Of a stretch of DNA of 64,000 bases, positions 39,030 through 48,031 are shown piece by piece. Both the position numbers and the translations under genes were made by a program. The notes below the pieces were generated by a model. It was not told the origin of the DNA. It worked only from the letters and a program-made list of their open reading frames with translations, and ran no database searches. The DNA comes from Nostoc spongiaeforme FACHB-130. GTDB taxonomy: Bacteria > Cyanobacteriota > Cyanobacteriia > Cyanobacteriales > Nostocaceae. The DNA is taken from assembly GCF_014698475.1 (NCBI RefSeq), contig NZ_JACJTB010000040.1:1-64000 (forward strand). Reading direction: 5' to 3'. How positions within the stretch are numbered: position 1 is the stretch's first letter; each line of letters starts with the position of its first letter.

Positions 39030-39812
39030 TTAAGTTTGTACTAGTTGTACAAAATTTTGAATTGAGTCTTTCTCAATATGGTTCTCTACTGGTTTATTAC
39101 CTAAGTATTTGCGCCAAGAATCTAACTGTTGAAGATACTCTATTACTCCACTAGAACCAGCTACCTCGTATAGTGTAATAGCTGTTTCCCATTCCTTTAA
39201 GCTGGCTTGTTTCTCTGAGAGAATTTTGACTATAGCTTCGGGAAGTTTAGTGTCTTTATCAGTATCTAAATGTAGGTGTGGTGTATTTTCTAGTAATATT
39301 TCTTGTTCAGATAGAGTAACACCATCATCTTCTATATTTCTAGTATGAAGTTGAACACTAATCTCTGATAAAGGAAGAGTATATTGAATAAATTTTTTAA
39401 CTTTTCTGGTTTTAGTATTTCTCCTCTTTGGTTTAATGATAACTGGGTTGTTTGGTTCTGCAACTTCGTAACATTGAGGGAGTTCTAGAGAGAGTTGACC
39501 TGTTAAGTGCCATGATGCGCTTCGTTTTTCTGGTGGGGTAATGCGATAAGAGAACTCAGCTGTTTTCCTGGGGTCGCCAGACTTTCTTAATTTGACCCAC
39601 ATGTTGTAGCTGATAATTCCTTGGATGTAAGTTTTTGGGTCTAATATTACTGGGTTTGTGTTTTCCCACCACTCAATTTGAACTACGCGATCGCCATCTA
39701 ATTCGTAGATAGTTCTAACTCTAGCATTAGGATGAGACGACAGGAATGAGTTTACCCAAGCCCTTTGCTTTTTATTAAGCCTGGGCTTGCGATAAGAGGA
39801 TTTATTTTTCAT
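39030..39812 (-). CDS. Hypothetical protein in replisome cluster
   Basis: The 260-residue protein has a basic N-terminus (KPRLNKKQRAWVNSFLSSHPNARVRTIYELDGDRVVQIEWW) and a centre with SASWHLTGQLSLELPQ, where QLSLE at 106-110 is a weak clamp-binding match. A basic stretch (KPKRRNTKTRKVKK) near residue 130 could bind DNA. The C-terminal part is acidic and helical. I do not recognise the family. It lies between the family B polymerase and the delta subunit gene in the same orientation, so a replication role is plausible. Confidence 0.6.
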   Translation of the reverse strand: MKNKSSYRKPRLNKKQRAWVNSFLSSHPNARVRTIYELDGDRVVQIEWWENTNPVILDPKTYIQGIISYNMWVKLRKSGDPRKTAEFSYRITPPEKRSASWHLTGQLSLELPQCYEVAEPNNPVIIKPKRRNTKTRKVKKFIQYTLPLSEISVQLHTRNIEDDGVTLSEQEILLENTPHLHLDTDKDTKLPEAIVKILSEKQASLKEWETAITLYEVAGSSGVIEYLQQLDSWRKYLGNKPVENHIEKDSIQNFVQLVQT

Positions 39813-39900
39813 TAGTTACAGACAAGTGAGAATGTATGAATTTGAAAAACCTTCATATTTATTAGCTTTGAGATTTACGTAAAATCTCAACTTTGTTCAT

Positions 39901-41718
39901 TTAGAAAAGAGATAACTGACGTTTGTTACTTTCTAGTGTTGTAGGAGCAGCTATTTTGAGGATTTCTTCTCGCCTTTTTTCAATAAGGTGAAGATAGTAT
40001 TGACGTGAGTAATTCTCCTTATTGCTGATATTATTTATGCCGTTAATTCCGTAATAGTAAGTGACTACATCTCCAGGTTTTCCTAGTTTGAGGATTTCTT
40101 TTTCGCCCTCTTTAATTTTGCGTGTGATTGCAAGTTTTTCTTTTGGATATTCCCTTGATAAAATCTGGGATTTGATGTGTGCATAATAATCTTCTGCTGC
40201 TGATACATTTTGAATTAGCAGGGTTAAATACTCAATAGAAAACTCTTTCTCTAGTTGAGAGCGATCGCGGTTGCGCCAGTTGCCTTTAGTGATAATTTTC
40301 CCGTCTGGAAGCCATAAAAGGTAATTTTTGGTTCCCCGTTCGGGGATAAACATAGCGTCAGCGATAAACTCTAGCTTGACAGTTATCCCTTTAGGCAATT
40401 GAGATTGCAGTAAATTACGTACCTCTTCTGGGTTGGGATGTGTGAAAAACACTCCATCAGTGTCAACTTCCACAGGAGTACCGCCGTGCCGAGTGATAAT
40501 TTCAATCATTAGCTTGAGTACTTTTCGACTGTAGGCTGTAACTAATGCAGCAGCCTCCATATCATTGAAGGCGAGTTCAGAGGTGCCGAAGAATCCAAAC
40601 TCGGAGTTAGCTAAAACCTTGACGGATTCTCTTTTTTCCTTAGCAGCAATATCTCCAGCAGATGCAAGTTGTTCCAACCTAAATTTTTCATTCACCAAAT
40701 ATTGCAGAATACTTAGCCCAATACGTTCTGTATCTTTAATTGAGCAAATACCCTTGTTTAGCATTGCCCAAGGGTGCATTGAGCTAATATCTGCATATCC
40801 AACCCTTCCATACAGTCCAGGAATAGAGTAAGCCATCCCTCCCTGAAATTTGTATTTGCGATCGGGTTTTGGTTTATAACCTGGATAATGATGCTCAAAT
40901 ATTCGCTCCCATTTAGTACCATTACCAGCAAGTGTTAGCTGCTGGAGGTTCATTTCCGGTACAATTAGTGCTTCGTAATAGTATGAGGGTACAAGTCTAT
41001 TCGCAATTAGCCGGGTGTCTTCAAGGTCGTAGACAAGATACTCTTTCAGGCGTTTCCATCCCTTACTGTTGGGGCCATCTTTCCAACAACTGAGGATTTC
41101 TTCATAGGGAAGAACTAGCCTAGTCTTCTGGCGCAGTCCCATGTCCAATACAGCCTTTTTGAGCGATCTGCCGTTAGTTAGCTTTTTGGCTATGAAATCC
41201 CACCTCAGAACGCAGATATAAATGTCTACGTGTTGGCTATTTTGGATGAACACCTCCTGAATTTTTAGTGGCTCGCCCCGTACTTGGGCAGTACGAATAG
41301 TCCGAGATTTAGATGCAACTTTAAATGGGTGTTTTATACCGTGCAAGTTGCATCGCGTAATAATAAATGGAATATCAAATGCCATCCCGTTATATGTGAA
41401 AATAACATCTGGATTTCTTTTACTGAGATGGTTGATAAAATTGGTCAGTATTTTAGCTTCTGAGATATCCATGAAAATAGTAGGATATCCCCTTGAATCC
41501 ATACAACCAATAGCATAGATACGGCTTTCAAAGGGGTTGATTCCTGCTGTTTCGATATCGACAAATATTTGTGAAAGTTCCTGATACGGCTTGAGTTGTA
41601 TTTTGGGTTGCCAAGGTTTTATTGGAGAGGGGTCTTTCCAATAAATGTTTAGTTTGTCTTCATCAACAACGATTATTCCTCTAGATTTTTTTACAAAATC
41701 TCTGTGGTTATAATTCAT
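39901..41718 (-). CDS. Family B DNA polymerase with proofreading exonuclease
   Basis: A compact 605-residue family B polymerase with all catalytic motifs. Exo I is VDIETAG (D54, E56), Exo II YNGMAFDIPF (D115), Exo III Y230-DLE-D234. Pol A is YADISSMHPWAM (D310), Pol B KVLANSEFGFFGT (N371), and Pol C VDTDGVFF (D419, D421). The usual Pol C is DTDS; DTDG is a known variant. No terminal-protein insertions are seen. The extreme C-terminus is RQLSLF, a consensus beta-clamp-binding peptide, so the enzyme probably works with the plasmid's own sliding clamp (43950-45284). It is short beside E. coli Pol II (783 residues). Enclosed by clamp-loader genes, it is the likely plasmid replicase or a specialised repair polymerase. 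Confidence 0.9.
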   Translation of the reverse strand: MNYNHRDFVKKSRGIIVVDEDKLNIYWKDPSPIKPWQPKIQLKPYQELSQIFVDIETAGINPFESRIYAIGCMDSRGYPTIFMDISEAKILTNFINHLSKRNPDVIFTYNGMAFDIPFIITRCNLHGIKHPFKVASKSRTIRTAQVRGEPLKIQEVFIQNSQHVDIYICVLRWDFIAKKLTNGRSLKKAVLDMGLRQKTRLVLPYEEILSCWKDGPNSKGWKRLKEYLVYDLEDTRLIANRLVPSYYYEALIVPEMNLQQLTLAGNGTKWERIFEHHYPGYKPKPDRKYKFQGGMAYSIPGLYGRVGYADISSMHPWAMLNKGICSIKDTERIGLSILQYLVNEKFRLEQLASAGDIAAKEKRESVKVLANSEFGFFGTSELAFNDMEAAALVTAYSRKVLKLMIEIITRHGGTPVEVDTDGVFFTHPNPEEVRNLLQSQLPKGITVKLEFIADAMFIPERGTKNYLLWLPDGKIITKGNWRNRDRSQLEKEFSIEYLTLLIQNVSAAEDYYAHIKSQILSREYPKEKLAITRKIKEGEKEILKLGKPGDVVTYYYGINGINNISNKENYSRQYYLHLIEKRREEILKIAAPTTLESNKRQLSLF

Positions 41719-41859
41719 TAATTAGAGATTTTCCTAATTCATGTTGATATTAATTTTTAACTATCAAGTTAACTGCGTATGCTGCTGTGGTAGTAAATGT
41801 TAATTTATTTGGTTATTTGATTAAATAAATATAGAAATAAGTATGGTTAATCAGTACTT

Positions 41860-42486
41860 ATGAATGAATTAAGCAATGAAACACGAGTGATTTTAATTGG
41901 TGGCTCCTCTCATGTAGGCAAATCCACCCTTGGCCAATCTTTGGCGGCGAGGCTTGGTTGGAGTTATCGTTCTACAGACAAACTCGCTCGGCATCCTGGA
42001 CATCCTTGGGTGGGTGCAAATAGAAATGCTATTCCAGAACACGTAGCAGAACATTATGGAACTTTGTCTGTTGACGCTCTTTTTGTAGATGTATTGTCGC
42101 ATTATGAGAAAAATGTGTTACCGCAAGTCGAGATTATCGTTCATTCTCATGCGTCTGATTTATCAACGGAATGCCTTATCCTTGAAGGCTCTGCATTATG
42201 GCCTGAATTTGTAGCGAATTTAGTTAGCGAAAATGGTGTTAAAGCGATTTGGCTTACGGCTAGTGACCAACTCTTCTCTTACCGAATCTTTAGTGAAAGT
42301 AATTTTTATAATGTAAGTGAGGATAAAAAGCACCTAATTCAAAAGTTTTTAGACCGTACCTTATTATATAATAAACGCATGAGGGAAAAGGTTGAACATC
42401 TCGGATTTATGTGTATTGATGTAGAATCTGTGTCAGTGGCAGACGAACTTTCAAAGAAATGTATGGAATTAATGCATGTTGCTTAA
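41860..42486 (+). CDS. P-loop kinase-like protein
   Basis: The 208-residue protein has a Walker A loop GGSSHVGKSTLGQSLAARLG at residues 14-33, then SYRSTDKLARHPGHPW with a possible substrate-binding Asp, LILEGSALWP as the second strand, and a lid region with RDRTL-like Arg residues (FLDRTLLYNKRMREK). This fits small-molecule or nucleoside kinases of the P-loop class, and the exact substrate is unknown. It is the only plus-strand gene between 36.2 and 58.7 kb and shares a bidirectional terminator with dnaX. Confidence 0.7.
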   Translation: MNELSNETRVILIGGSSHVGKSTLGQSLAARLGWSYRSTDKLARHPGHPWVGANRNAIPEHVAEHYGTLSVDALFVDVLSHYEKNVLPQVEIIVHSHASDLSTECLILEGSALWPEFVANLVSENGVKAIWLTASDQLFSYRIFSESNFYNVSEDKKHLIQKFLDRTLLYNKRMREKVEHLGFMCIDVESVSVADELSKKCMELMHVA

Positions 42487-42559
42487 ATGAGAGTATTTTA
42501 ATAAATATTAAGCCCTTTAGTAGTTTGAGCATTTTAACTGTTACTAGAAAACTATAAAT

Positions 42560-42589
42560 GGAGGGTTATTACTATAGTTATAACCCTCC
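42560..42589. terminator. Bidirectional terminator between kinase gene and dnaX
   Basis: GGAGGGTTAT and ATAACCCTCC form a perfect ten-base stem between two convergent genes, with an A/T-rich tail on both sides. Confidence 0.75.
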
Positions 42590-42595
42590 TTAAAG

Positions 42596-43885
42596 TTAAG
42601 CTTGCTGTAGTTGTTTTTGTTGCAGCTTTTGGACAGCTTCTACCCAAGCAGGTGCCTTTTTACCATTAATAGGTGTCAGCTTTTGCCAGTGTTCTTGTAA
42701 CTGCGCTTGTGTTAAGTGGGGTAACTGTTCCTTGCCCCAGTTAATCGCATCTTGAGCAGTTTTCCAATCTTTCCAGGGTTGTGATTGGTGACTACCCTTG
42801 TTGGTTGGAACTATCTCGATAAGTGTAGCTTCTAACCAAAGGTGCGCGTCTTCATCCCGCATGAGATTTTGGCGTGCCATTAAGATGACGATCGCATTTC
42901 GGATCTGGTCAATATTCCACAACTGCGAGATACTTATTAATTCCTCCCAGGTGTCCTCTTCTAACTGTGTAAGATGTCTGCTATTGAGATTAGTTTTGCA
43001 CACAAGTAAGTCTTTGAGGAAGTTGACAAGACTTGTATGGATGGCAGTTGGCAGTTTACCAGATTCAATCCAATCTTGAAGGATGCCTAAATTGCCCCTA
43101 ATTTCTCCTTTGATGATATTTTCACAGACGGTGAGTAGATCGTATTCGGGAATAGTGCCTGATAGTTCCCAAACCCAGTTAGAGGTAATTTCTTCTTCAC
43201 CTAGTAAAGTTAACTGATCTAAAAGTTTGAGTGAGTCGCGCAGATGTCCTTTGTTTGCTTTAGCTACGGCGGTAACTGCTGATGGCGCAATGTTGATACT
43301 TTCTTGGTGAGATATTTGTTCTAGGTAGCTTGCAACTAGCGAGACAGGAACTCTCTTAAAGTCAAACTTTTGGCAACGGGAGACAATGGTTTCTGGAACT
43401 TTGTGTAACTCGGTTGTGCAGAAGATAAATACTACATGACGGGGAGGGCTTTCAATGGTTTTGAGGAGTGCTTGCCACGATTGGCTGCTTAGGGCATGAC
43501 ATTCATCAATAATGAATATTTTGAATCTACCTTCCACTGGTGCAAACTGGATAGTGGATATAAGCTCTCGGATCAGTTCTACTCCACTATTGCTTGCTGC
43601 ATCCAGTTCGGTTACATCAACAGAAGAAGATGCCGTAATTCCCTTGCATGAATTGCATTCTCCACAGGGCTTAGTTGTCGGTTCATTGCTTGATTGACAG
43701 TTGAGGGATTTAGCGATGATACGGGCGGTACTGGTTTTACCTGTACCTTTGGGGCCGCTAAATAGGTAAGCAGGTGCAATCTTTTGGAGAGCAATCGCAT
43801 TTATGAGAGTGCGAACGATATGTTCTTGCCCAATAACTTCACTAAGAGTCAGGGGACGGTATTTGAGATGTAGTGGTTGGTACAT
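42596..43885 (-). CDS. dnaX: DNA polymerase III gamma/tau subunit
   Basis: The 429-residue protein is a gamma-length DnaX: YQPLHLKYRPLTLSEVIGQ, Walker A SGPKGTGKTSTARIIAK, zinc cysteines CGECNSCKG with an upstream Cys, Walker B FIIDECHALSSQSWQALLKTIE, sensor I FIFCTTELHKVP, the Arg finger SRCQKF, and a collar domain. It is the ATP-driven motor that loads the sliding clamp. It lacks a long tau tail, so it may not tether a Pol III alpha subunit, which fits a family B polymerase as its partner. No intein is present. Confidence 0.9.
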   Translation of the reverse strand: MYQPLHLKYRPLTLSEVIGQEHIVRTLINAIALQKIAPAYLFSGPKGTGKTSTARIIAKSLNCQSSNEPTTKPCGECNSCKGITASSSVDVTELDAASNSGVELIRELISTIQFAPVEGRFKIFIIDECHALSSQSWQALLKTIESPPRHVVFIFCTTELHKVPETIVSRCQKFDFKRVPVSLVASYLEQISHQESINIAPSAVTAVAKANKGHLRDSLKLLDQLTLLGEEEITSNWVWELSGTIPEYDLLTVCENIIKGEIRGNLGILQDWIESGKLPTAIHTSLVNFLKDLLVCKTNLNSRHLTQLEEDTWEELISISQLWNIDQIRNAIVILMARQNLMRDEDAHLWLEATLIEIVPTNKGSHQSQPWKDWKTAQDAINWGKEQLPHLTQAQLQEHWQKLTPINGKKAPAWVEAVQKLQQKQLQQA

Positions 43886-43913
43886 AGTTTTGATGATTAA
43901 AAGTGTTTTATTT

Positions 43914-43942
43914 ACTCCTTACCAACTGCACTGATAAGGAGT
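43914..43942. terminator. Hairpin between dnaN and dnaX
   Basis: ACTCCTTA and TAAGGAGT flank a thirteen-base loop just after the dnaN stop codon. On the minus strand it is followed by AAATAAAAC, so it may be a weak terminator or processing site rather than a full stop. Confidence 0.45.
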
Positions 43943-43949
43943 TTAATTT

Positions 43950-45284
43950 TTAAGCAGTCGCGGCTTCTTTTTTCGTTCGTGACGAGCGTGAGGTTGATTT
44001 ACCTTTATTAGTATCTTTTGCTACTAAGGATGGTATTTCTGTTTCAGAATTTTCACTATCATTTGTTGCCTGCGCTATATCTGTTACTTCTTCAGTGCTA
44101 GGCTCAGGTTGAGTGCTGGCTTCTGTCTTTGTACTTTGGTTATTTACCTTTTCAAACCCCTGCTTAATTTCTACAGGCATTACCAGATACAGCTGATTGA
44201 GCAGTCCTCCCATCGGGCAGATAATAACTGGTTGCGTGGGTTTGTTACACCGCACCACGATTTCATCAGTACTGATGTGCTTTAATCCTTCGAGAAGGTA
44301 GTCGATATTTAATCCAATACTGATGTTTTCTGAATGACTAGTTGCTGGTTTCATCAGTACCGAGTCAACTGCATCCCCGATATCAGTAGCTTCGGTGTAT
44401 AGTGTTGCCTGTGTAGCTTCCAATTCCCAGAGAATTTTGACAACCTTTTGCTTGCGTTCAGCTAGATAACTTACCCGCTTCAGTGCGCTCTCAAATCCCT
44501 TGCGTTCTAATGTAAATTCATACTCAAATGTTCTGGGAATCAAACTATTGATTTTGGGGTATTCTCCCTCTAAAAGTCGGGAAATGACCTTCGTATTAGG
44601 AAGACTAAACTCAATAGTTTTATTTGATAGAAGAATATTGCACACGCTTGTATCGGCACTTTGAGAGAGAATTTTGTTTAACTCGCCAAGTGACTTACCT
44701 GGAACAGTAAAGTCAATTGGGTCAGAATATTCGCTATCAAGTATTCCTGTGACTAGTGCTAATTTGTGACCATTTGTACTAGCAGCTTGCCACTTATTGG
44801 TATCAATTTTGAAGTTGACACCAGTTAAAACTAACTTTGTTTCGTCACCATTGGTGCAATAGAGTGTCCCTTCAAGTGCAGCTTGGAGTTTCTTGGCACT
44901 TAAATTTACTTCTATTGGATTTTCTCCCTTGGGAAGAGTTGGAAACTCGTCAGGTTTTCCACCAATCAGACGGCATTTACCGCTATTGTGAGTAATTATG
45001 CAGGCTTGGTTTTCTACCTCTAAGGTAATTTCTCCTCTGACATTGTTAATAGTGTCAGTTAATAGTTTGGCTGGTAGTGCTACCTGACCTGACGTTTCTA
45101 CATTAGCGGTCGTTGTAGTATGAATTGTAAGGTTAAGGTTTGTTCCTGTTGCTGATACTATCCCATCTTCATTTGCTATCAGTAAGATATTTCCTAAAAT
45201 TGGGTCAGTGGGCTTAGAACTAATTGCGAGATAAGCGGTTTCTAGAATTTCTGCGAGTTTAGATTGTTCAATGTTTAGTTTCAT
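43950..45284 (-). CDS. dnaN: DNA polymerase III beta sliding clamp
   Basis: The 444-residue protein has the three-domain clamp fold: MKLNIEQSKLAEILETAYLAIS, then GKCRLIGGKPDEFPTLPKGE, WQAASTNGHKLALVTG, SRLLEGEYPKINSLIPR, ERKQKVVKILWE and the C-terminal QPVIICPMGGLLNQLYLVMPV. The usual length is about 370; here a 70-residue Ser/Thr/Glu-rich tail ending in a basic segment (SRSSRTKKEAATA) follows the clamp. The tail is unusual and might bind plasmid-specific partners or DNA. The hydrophobic cleft that binds QLSLF peptides lies near the closing MPV segment, which is conserved. Confidence 0.9.
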   Translation of the reverse strand: MKLNIEQSKLAEILETAYLAISSKPTDPILGNILLIANEDGIVSATGTNLNLTIHTTTTANVETSGQVALPAKLLTDTINNVRGEITLEVENQACIITHNSGKCRLIGGKPDEFPTLPKGENPIEVNLSAKKLQAALEGTLYCTNGDETKLVLTGVNFKIDTNKWQAASTNGHKLALVTGILDSEYSDPIDFTVPGKSLGELNKILSQSADTSVCNILLSNKTIEFSLPNTKVISRLLEGEYPKINSLIPRTFEYEFTLERKGFESALKRVSYLAERKQKVVKILWELEATQATLYTEATDIGDAVDSVLMKPATSHSENISIGLNIDYLLEGLKHISTDEIVVRCNKPTQPVIICPMGGLLNQLYLVMPVEIKQGFEKVNNQSTKTEASTQPEPSTEEVTDIAQATNDSENSETEIPSLVAKDTNKGKSTSRSSRTKKEAATA

Positions 45285-45318
45285 TTGTTACTTTGCTTTT
45301 AGTAAATGATGTTTTAAC

Positions 45319-45338
45319 GGGTGCTATAAATAGCACCC
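45319..45338. terminator. Perfect 8-bp hairpin upstream of dnaN
   Basis: GGGTGCTA-TAAA-TAGCACCC lies 35 bases before the dnaN start, followed by TTTT on the plus strand. It separates dnaN from the upstream gene and could attenuate it. Confidence 0.5.
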
Positions 45339-45363
45339 TTTTCGGTTACATGAGATAGTTTTT

Positions 45364-46356
45364 TTAGTAGGGCAGTTCTTCCATCTCAGTACTGTATGCT
45401 GTATAAGCTTGACCTACTGTACTAGGAGGAAGTGCTGCTACTGGAATATCAGCTGCACCTACCAGGCGATTATGTTCTGCTACAACAGTTGATGTTTTAC
45501 CGATGCGGTGAGAGAATTCGGGGTTTGCCTGCATTGTTGTTTGAATATCGATTTCTTTGCCTTCTGAGAAGAATTCGAGAAAATCGCTTCCATCGGGGTT
45601 TGGTGATTTGTAGGAAGTGACAACTGCTACCCAAGATTTATCTCTTTGATTGACTGCTTCTTTAGGTTCAAGAGATGGCGTAAAGGTGGGTTGAAATACA
45701 CCGAGGCGATGAAACTCTGCACGTTTTTCAGCAACAGTTGTATCAGTAAATCGGGCGAATGCAACCTCTAGTTCGCGTTGGAACTGTTTATAAGCCTCGC
45801 CAAATTTTGACGATGCAACGCCTTTTATTGATAAGACAATTGGTACTGAGTGCAGGTTATGATTATTTTCATCAACAAGTTGCAACAAATAAAACCGTCT
45901 CAATACTGCGGCATCTTTGCCAAGTGCTTGGTACATTTCGTACCCATCAGGTGATTCGTACACTCCTACAATTTTGCCGTCATCGCGCTGTTCAATATAT
46001 CTGGGAGAAACATCAAGAATGTGCATCCTGGGCGATTGCAACAACACTCCCATTTCTGGCGTGCCACTAGAGAAAGTGTGCTTGTGTGTAGGTTCTTGTC
46101 CTTGCCAGTTAATTGCTGCTAAGTATTTATCTTTGATAAATAACCCAACTTTTTCTGCTTCCATGTGGTTAATGACTTGGCAGATGCAGATGTTACTAAT
46201 CGGCGCATTGTACTCAGGATTTGCAAATTTAGAAATAGCTAATTTACGCTTTTGTATGTTTGTACTATTCTGAACTGTTTGTTCAGGGGGTTCAGACTGG
46301 AATATTGTGCTTTCTTCAGTAGCAGAATTAGTAGGCTTTGTTTGACTTTTTGGCAT
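45364..46356 (-). CDS. Hypothetical protein in replisome cluster (330 residues)
   Basis: The protein has a low-complexity N-terminus (to about residue 45) and an acidic C-terminus ending EMEELPY. The central domain includes ICICQVINHMEAEKVGLFIKDKYLAAINWQGQE, SPRMHILDVSPRYIEQRDDGKIVGVYESPDGYEMY and ARFTDTTVAEKRAEFHRLGVFQP. It is beta-rich and soluble, and I recall similar unnamed proteins on cyanobacterial plasmids. Position just upstream of dnaN suggests a replication or DNA-binding role, but this is inference. A TTTACGCA leader motif lies 24-39 bases before the ATG. Confidence 0.6.
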   Translation of the reverse strand: MPKSQTKPTNSATEESTIFQSEPPEQTVQNSTNIQKRKLAISKFANPEYNAPISNICICQVINHMEAEKVGLFIKDKYLAAINWQGQEPTHKHTFSSGTPEMGVLLQSPRMHILDVSPRYIEQRDDGKIVGVYESPDGYEMYQALGKDAAVLRRFYLLQLVDENNHNLHSVPIVLSIKGVASSKFGEAYKQFQRELEVAFARFTDTTVAEKRAEFHRLGVFQPTFTPSLEPKEAVNQRDKSWVAVVTSYKSPNPDGSDFLEFFSEGKEIDIQTTMQANPEFSHRIGKTSTVVAEHNRLVGAADIPVAALPPSTVGQAYTAYSTEMEELPY

Positions 46357-46417
46357 AATTTTAATTAATGGAAATCAATATTTAATGCGTAAAGCAAAAA
46401 GTCGTTGTAAAAAATCA

Positions 46418-46442
46418 AAGTCGTCTGTTATTAAGACGACTT
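46418..46442 (-). terminator. Rho-independent terminator after the 95-residue gene
   Basis: AAGTCGTCT/AGACGACTT makes a nine-base stem that on the minus strand is followed by TTGATTTTTT. It closes the long minus-strand operon that begins near 57.8 kb. Confidence 0.75.
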
Positions 46443-46467
46443 AAAAGATTGATTGATACTTAGTTAT

Positions 46468-46755
46468 TTAGATAAATTTTTCATCACACTCTCCCCTTAA
46501 GCCTGTAAAGCTGTCAATGCAAGTATCTTCCTGAATAATTTCAGTTTTAGTATTTAGAAGTGTCTGGTAGATTTGCTGAAGACTGATGATAATTTGTCTA
46601 AGAATAGATGTGTTTTCAGTTGTGAAAGTCAATGACACAGATGCCATGCTTGAATTATGAATTGCGACTGTTTGTTCTTCAGGAGATCCATAACTGGTTA
46701 TTTGACTGTCTTTACCAGGAATAAATCTATAAGAAGCAATAGTTTCAATTGCCAT
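46468..46755 (-). CDS. Small hypothetical protein (95 residues)
   Basis: The protein shows a beta-rich start (MAIETIASYRFIPGKDSQI), a helical middle (TSILRQIIISLQQIYQTLL) and a Cys-containing end (EDTCIDSFTGLRGECDE). I do not recognise it. AAGGAGA lies seven bases before the ATG, so translation is credible. It is the last gene of the operon. Confidence 0.55.
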   Translation of the reverse strand: MAIETIASYRFIPGKDSQITSYGSPEEQTVAIHNSSMASVSLTFTTENTSILRQIIISLQQIYQTLLNTKTEIIQEDTCIDSFTGLRGECDEKFI

Positions 46756-46757
46756 GT

Positions 46758-46895
46758 TTATCTCCTTGTTCGTTGGGGTTTGATTTCAAGCATTTTATTA
46801 CTAAGTTTGGTGATATTACTGACCTTCCAACCAGTAAGCTTGCACTTATTAAGTGCTACTTCTAACTCTTGCTGTGTAAGAATTTTGTATCTCAT
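46758..46895 (-). CDS. Very small hypothetical protein (45 residues; 72 from the upstream start)
   Basis: The frame is open from a GTG at 46976, but the ATG at 46895 follows GGGGACA and gives a compact product (MRYKILTQQELEVALNKCKLTGWKV ...). Its LTxxELExALxxxxLxGWKV pattern recalls the N-terminus of pterin carbinolamine dehydratases, which are about twice this length, so it could be a fragment or a distant miniature. It ends two bases before the next gene's start. Confidence 0.45.
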   Translation of the reverse strand: MRYKILTQQELEVALNKCKLTGWKVSNITKLSNKMLEIKPQRTRR

Positions 46896-46975
46896 ATATT
46901 GTCCCCATATAGGGAAAATATACGTGACATATTTAGTTTGATCAATTTGGCAGTACGCCATGCGCTTGTAGTACA

Positions 46976-48031
46976 CTATGGTTTAATGAGTTTAATGATT
47001 CTGGTAGCTACGTTTGTAGGATTATTTGAACTCAAAAAGGCATCTTGATCTACCATTTCTACATAGCTATTATTGGCTTGTAGCCAGTTTTTGAAAGTTT
47101 TGTACTTACGATTGAAGAAAACTGATTCAGGTATGACTGAAACTAATACGCCACCCGGTACGAGTAACTTCCAAGCCTGGTAGATATGTTGGACAAGTTC
47201 ACAAAATGGAGGATTCATGATACAGGCATTGTATAAATGACTGGGGTTAAACTCCAGAAAGTTTTTCCCTACGAGATTAAATCCTTTGAGTTCTAGAATT
47301 TGTCGTAAATCGTAATTAATCTCAACCACCTCTAGTTGAACATTAGGGTAGATATTAATGATATACTCAGCAATATTTCCACTACCAGCACTAGGCTCCA
47401 AAATTTGCCAATTTGGTTTAATATCTGCCAGTTGAACAAGCCGTTGACAGACTAGTTTAGGAGTAGGGAAGAAATCTCCATCTTTCATGCCAATGATTTC
47501 TAACTCAAGCTTATTGAGTAGTTGCTTGGTAGTATCAATTGCTTCAGGTTTTACTACCTGTTGAATTTCTGTTATTGCGGATATGATTTCGCTTGGTGTA
47601 TGTAATCCGGCGCGGCTCAAAGACTTTACGCAGTCTTGGTAATATTCGCTTGCTAATTTTTCTTGGACTTTCTGAATTGTTTCTCCCATTTGGAAAATCC
47701 TAAATAAGGCTTCTACTTGCGATTTGTGAGATATACCGCGTAGTATTAGTGGGATATTTCCTGTTTCCCACATTTGTGCGATCGCAAATAACCAAGACTG
47801 GATAATCTCAAGTTCAATTCCTTCTTGGATTATCCCTTGAGCTATAGTTTTACGATGCTTTGTTACTCTTTGATTTCCAATAGCAGGATTTTTCTTTTGG
47901 TCGATTGTTGACTGCATGGAAGCAGCTAAATTACGAAGTGCTTCTGCTTTTTCTAAATTAGGAATATTGAAAATATCTGCTAAGGGTGAATTCTCATCGT
48001 TGTAGGGTAGATTTAGTAGAGATAGTTGCAT
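46976..48031 (-). CDS. Adenine-type DNA methyltransferase-like protein
   Basis: The 351-residue protein has a helical N-terminal half and a C-terminal class I methyltransferase: motif I WQILEPSAGSGNIAEYI near residue 210, an acidic VEINYD, and motif IV NPPF in ACIMNPPFCELVQH. NPPF is typical of N6-adenine DNA and some RNA/protein methyltransferases. Target is unknown. The first residues, MQLSLLNLP, could bind the sliding clamp (QLSLL at 2-6), which would place it on replicated DNA. The start overlaps the upstream gene by 38 bases. No restriction partner is obvious nearby, so it may be a solitary enzyme protecting or marking plasmid DNA. Confidence 0.75.
   Translation of the reverse strand: MQLSLLNLPYNDENSPLADIFNIPNLEKAEALRNLAASMQSTIDQKKNPAIGNQRVTKHRKTIAQGIIQEGIELEIIQSWLFAIAQMWETGNIPLILRGISHKSQVEALFRIFQMGETIQKVQEKLASEYYQDCVKSLSRAGLHTPSEIISAITEIQQVVKPEAIDTTKQLLNKLELEIIGMKDGDFFPTPKLVCQRLVQLADIKPNWQILEPSAGSGNIAEYIINIYPNVQLEVVEINYDLRQILELKGFNLVGKNFLEFNPSHLYNACIMNPPFCELVQHIYQAWKLLVPGGVLVSVIPESVFFNRKYKTFKNWLQANNSYVEMVDQDAFLSSNNPTNVATRIIKLIKP

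Noticed and set aside
42596-43885. Possible intein or split gene in dnaX
   Set aside because: The reading frame passes through all AAA+ motifs without an insertion.
45432-46273. Plus-strand frames opposite the gene at 45364
   Set aside because: Antisense shadows rich in Cys, His and Leu; the minus-strand gene has a credible start and operon position.
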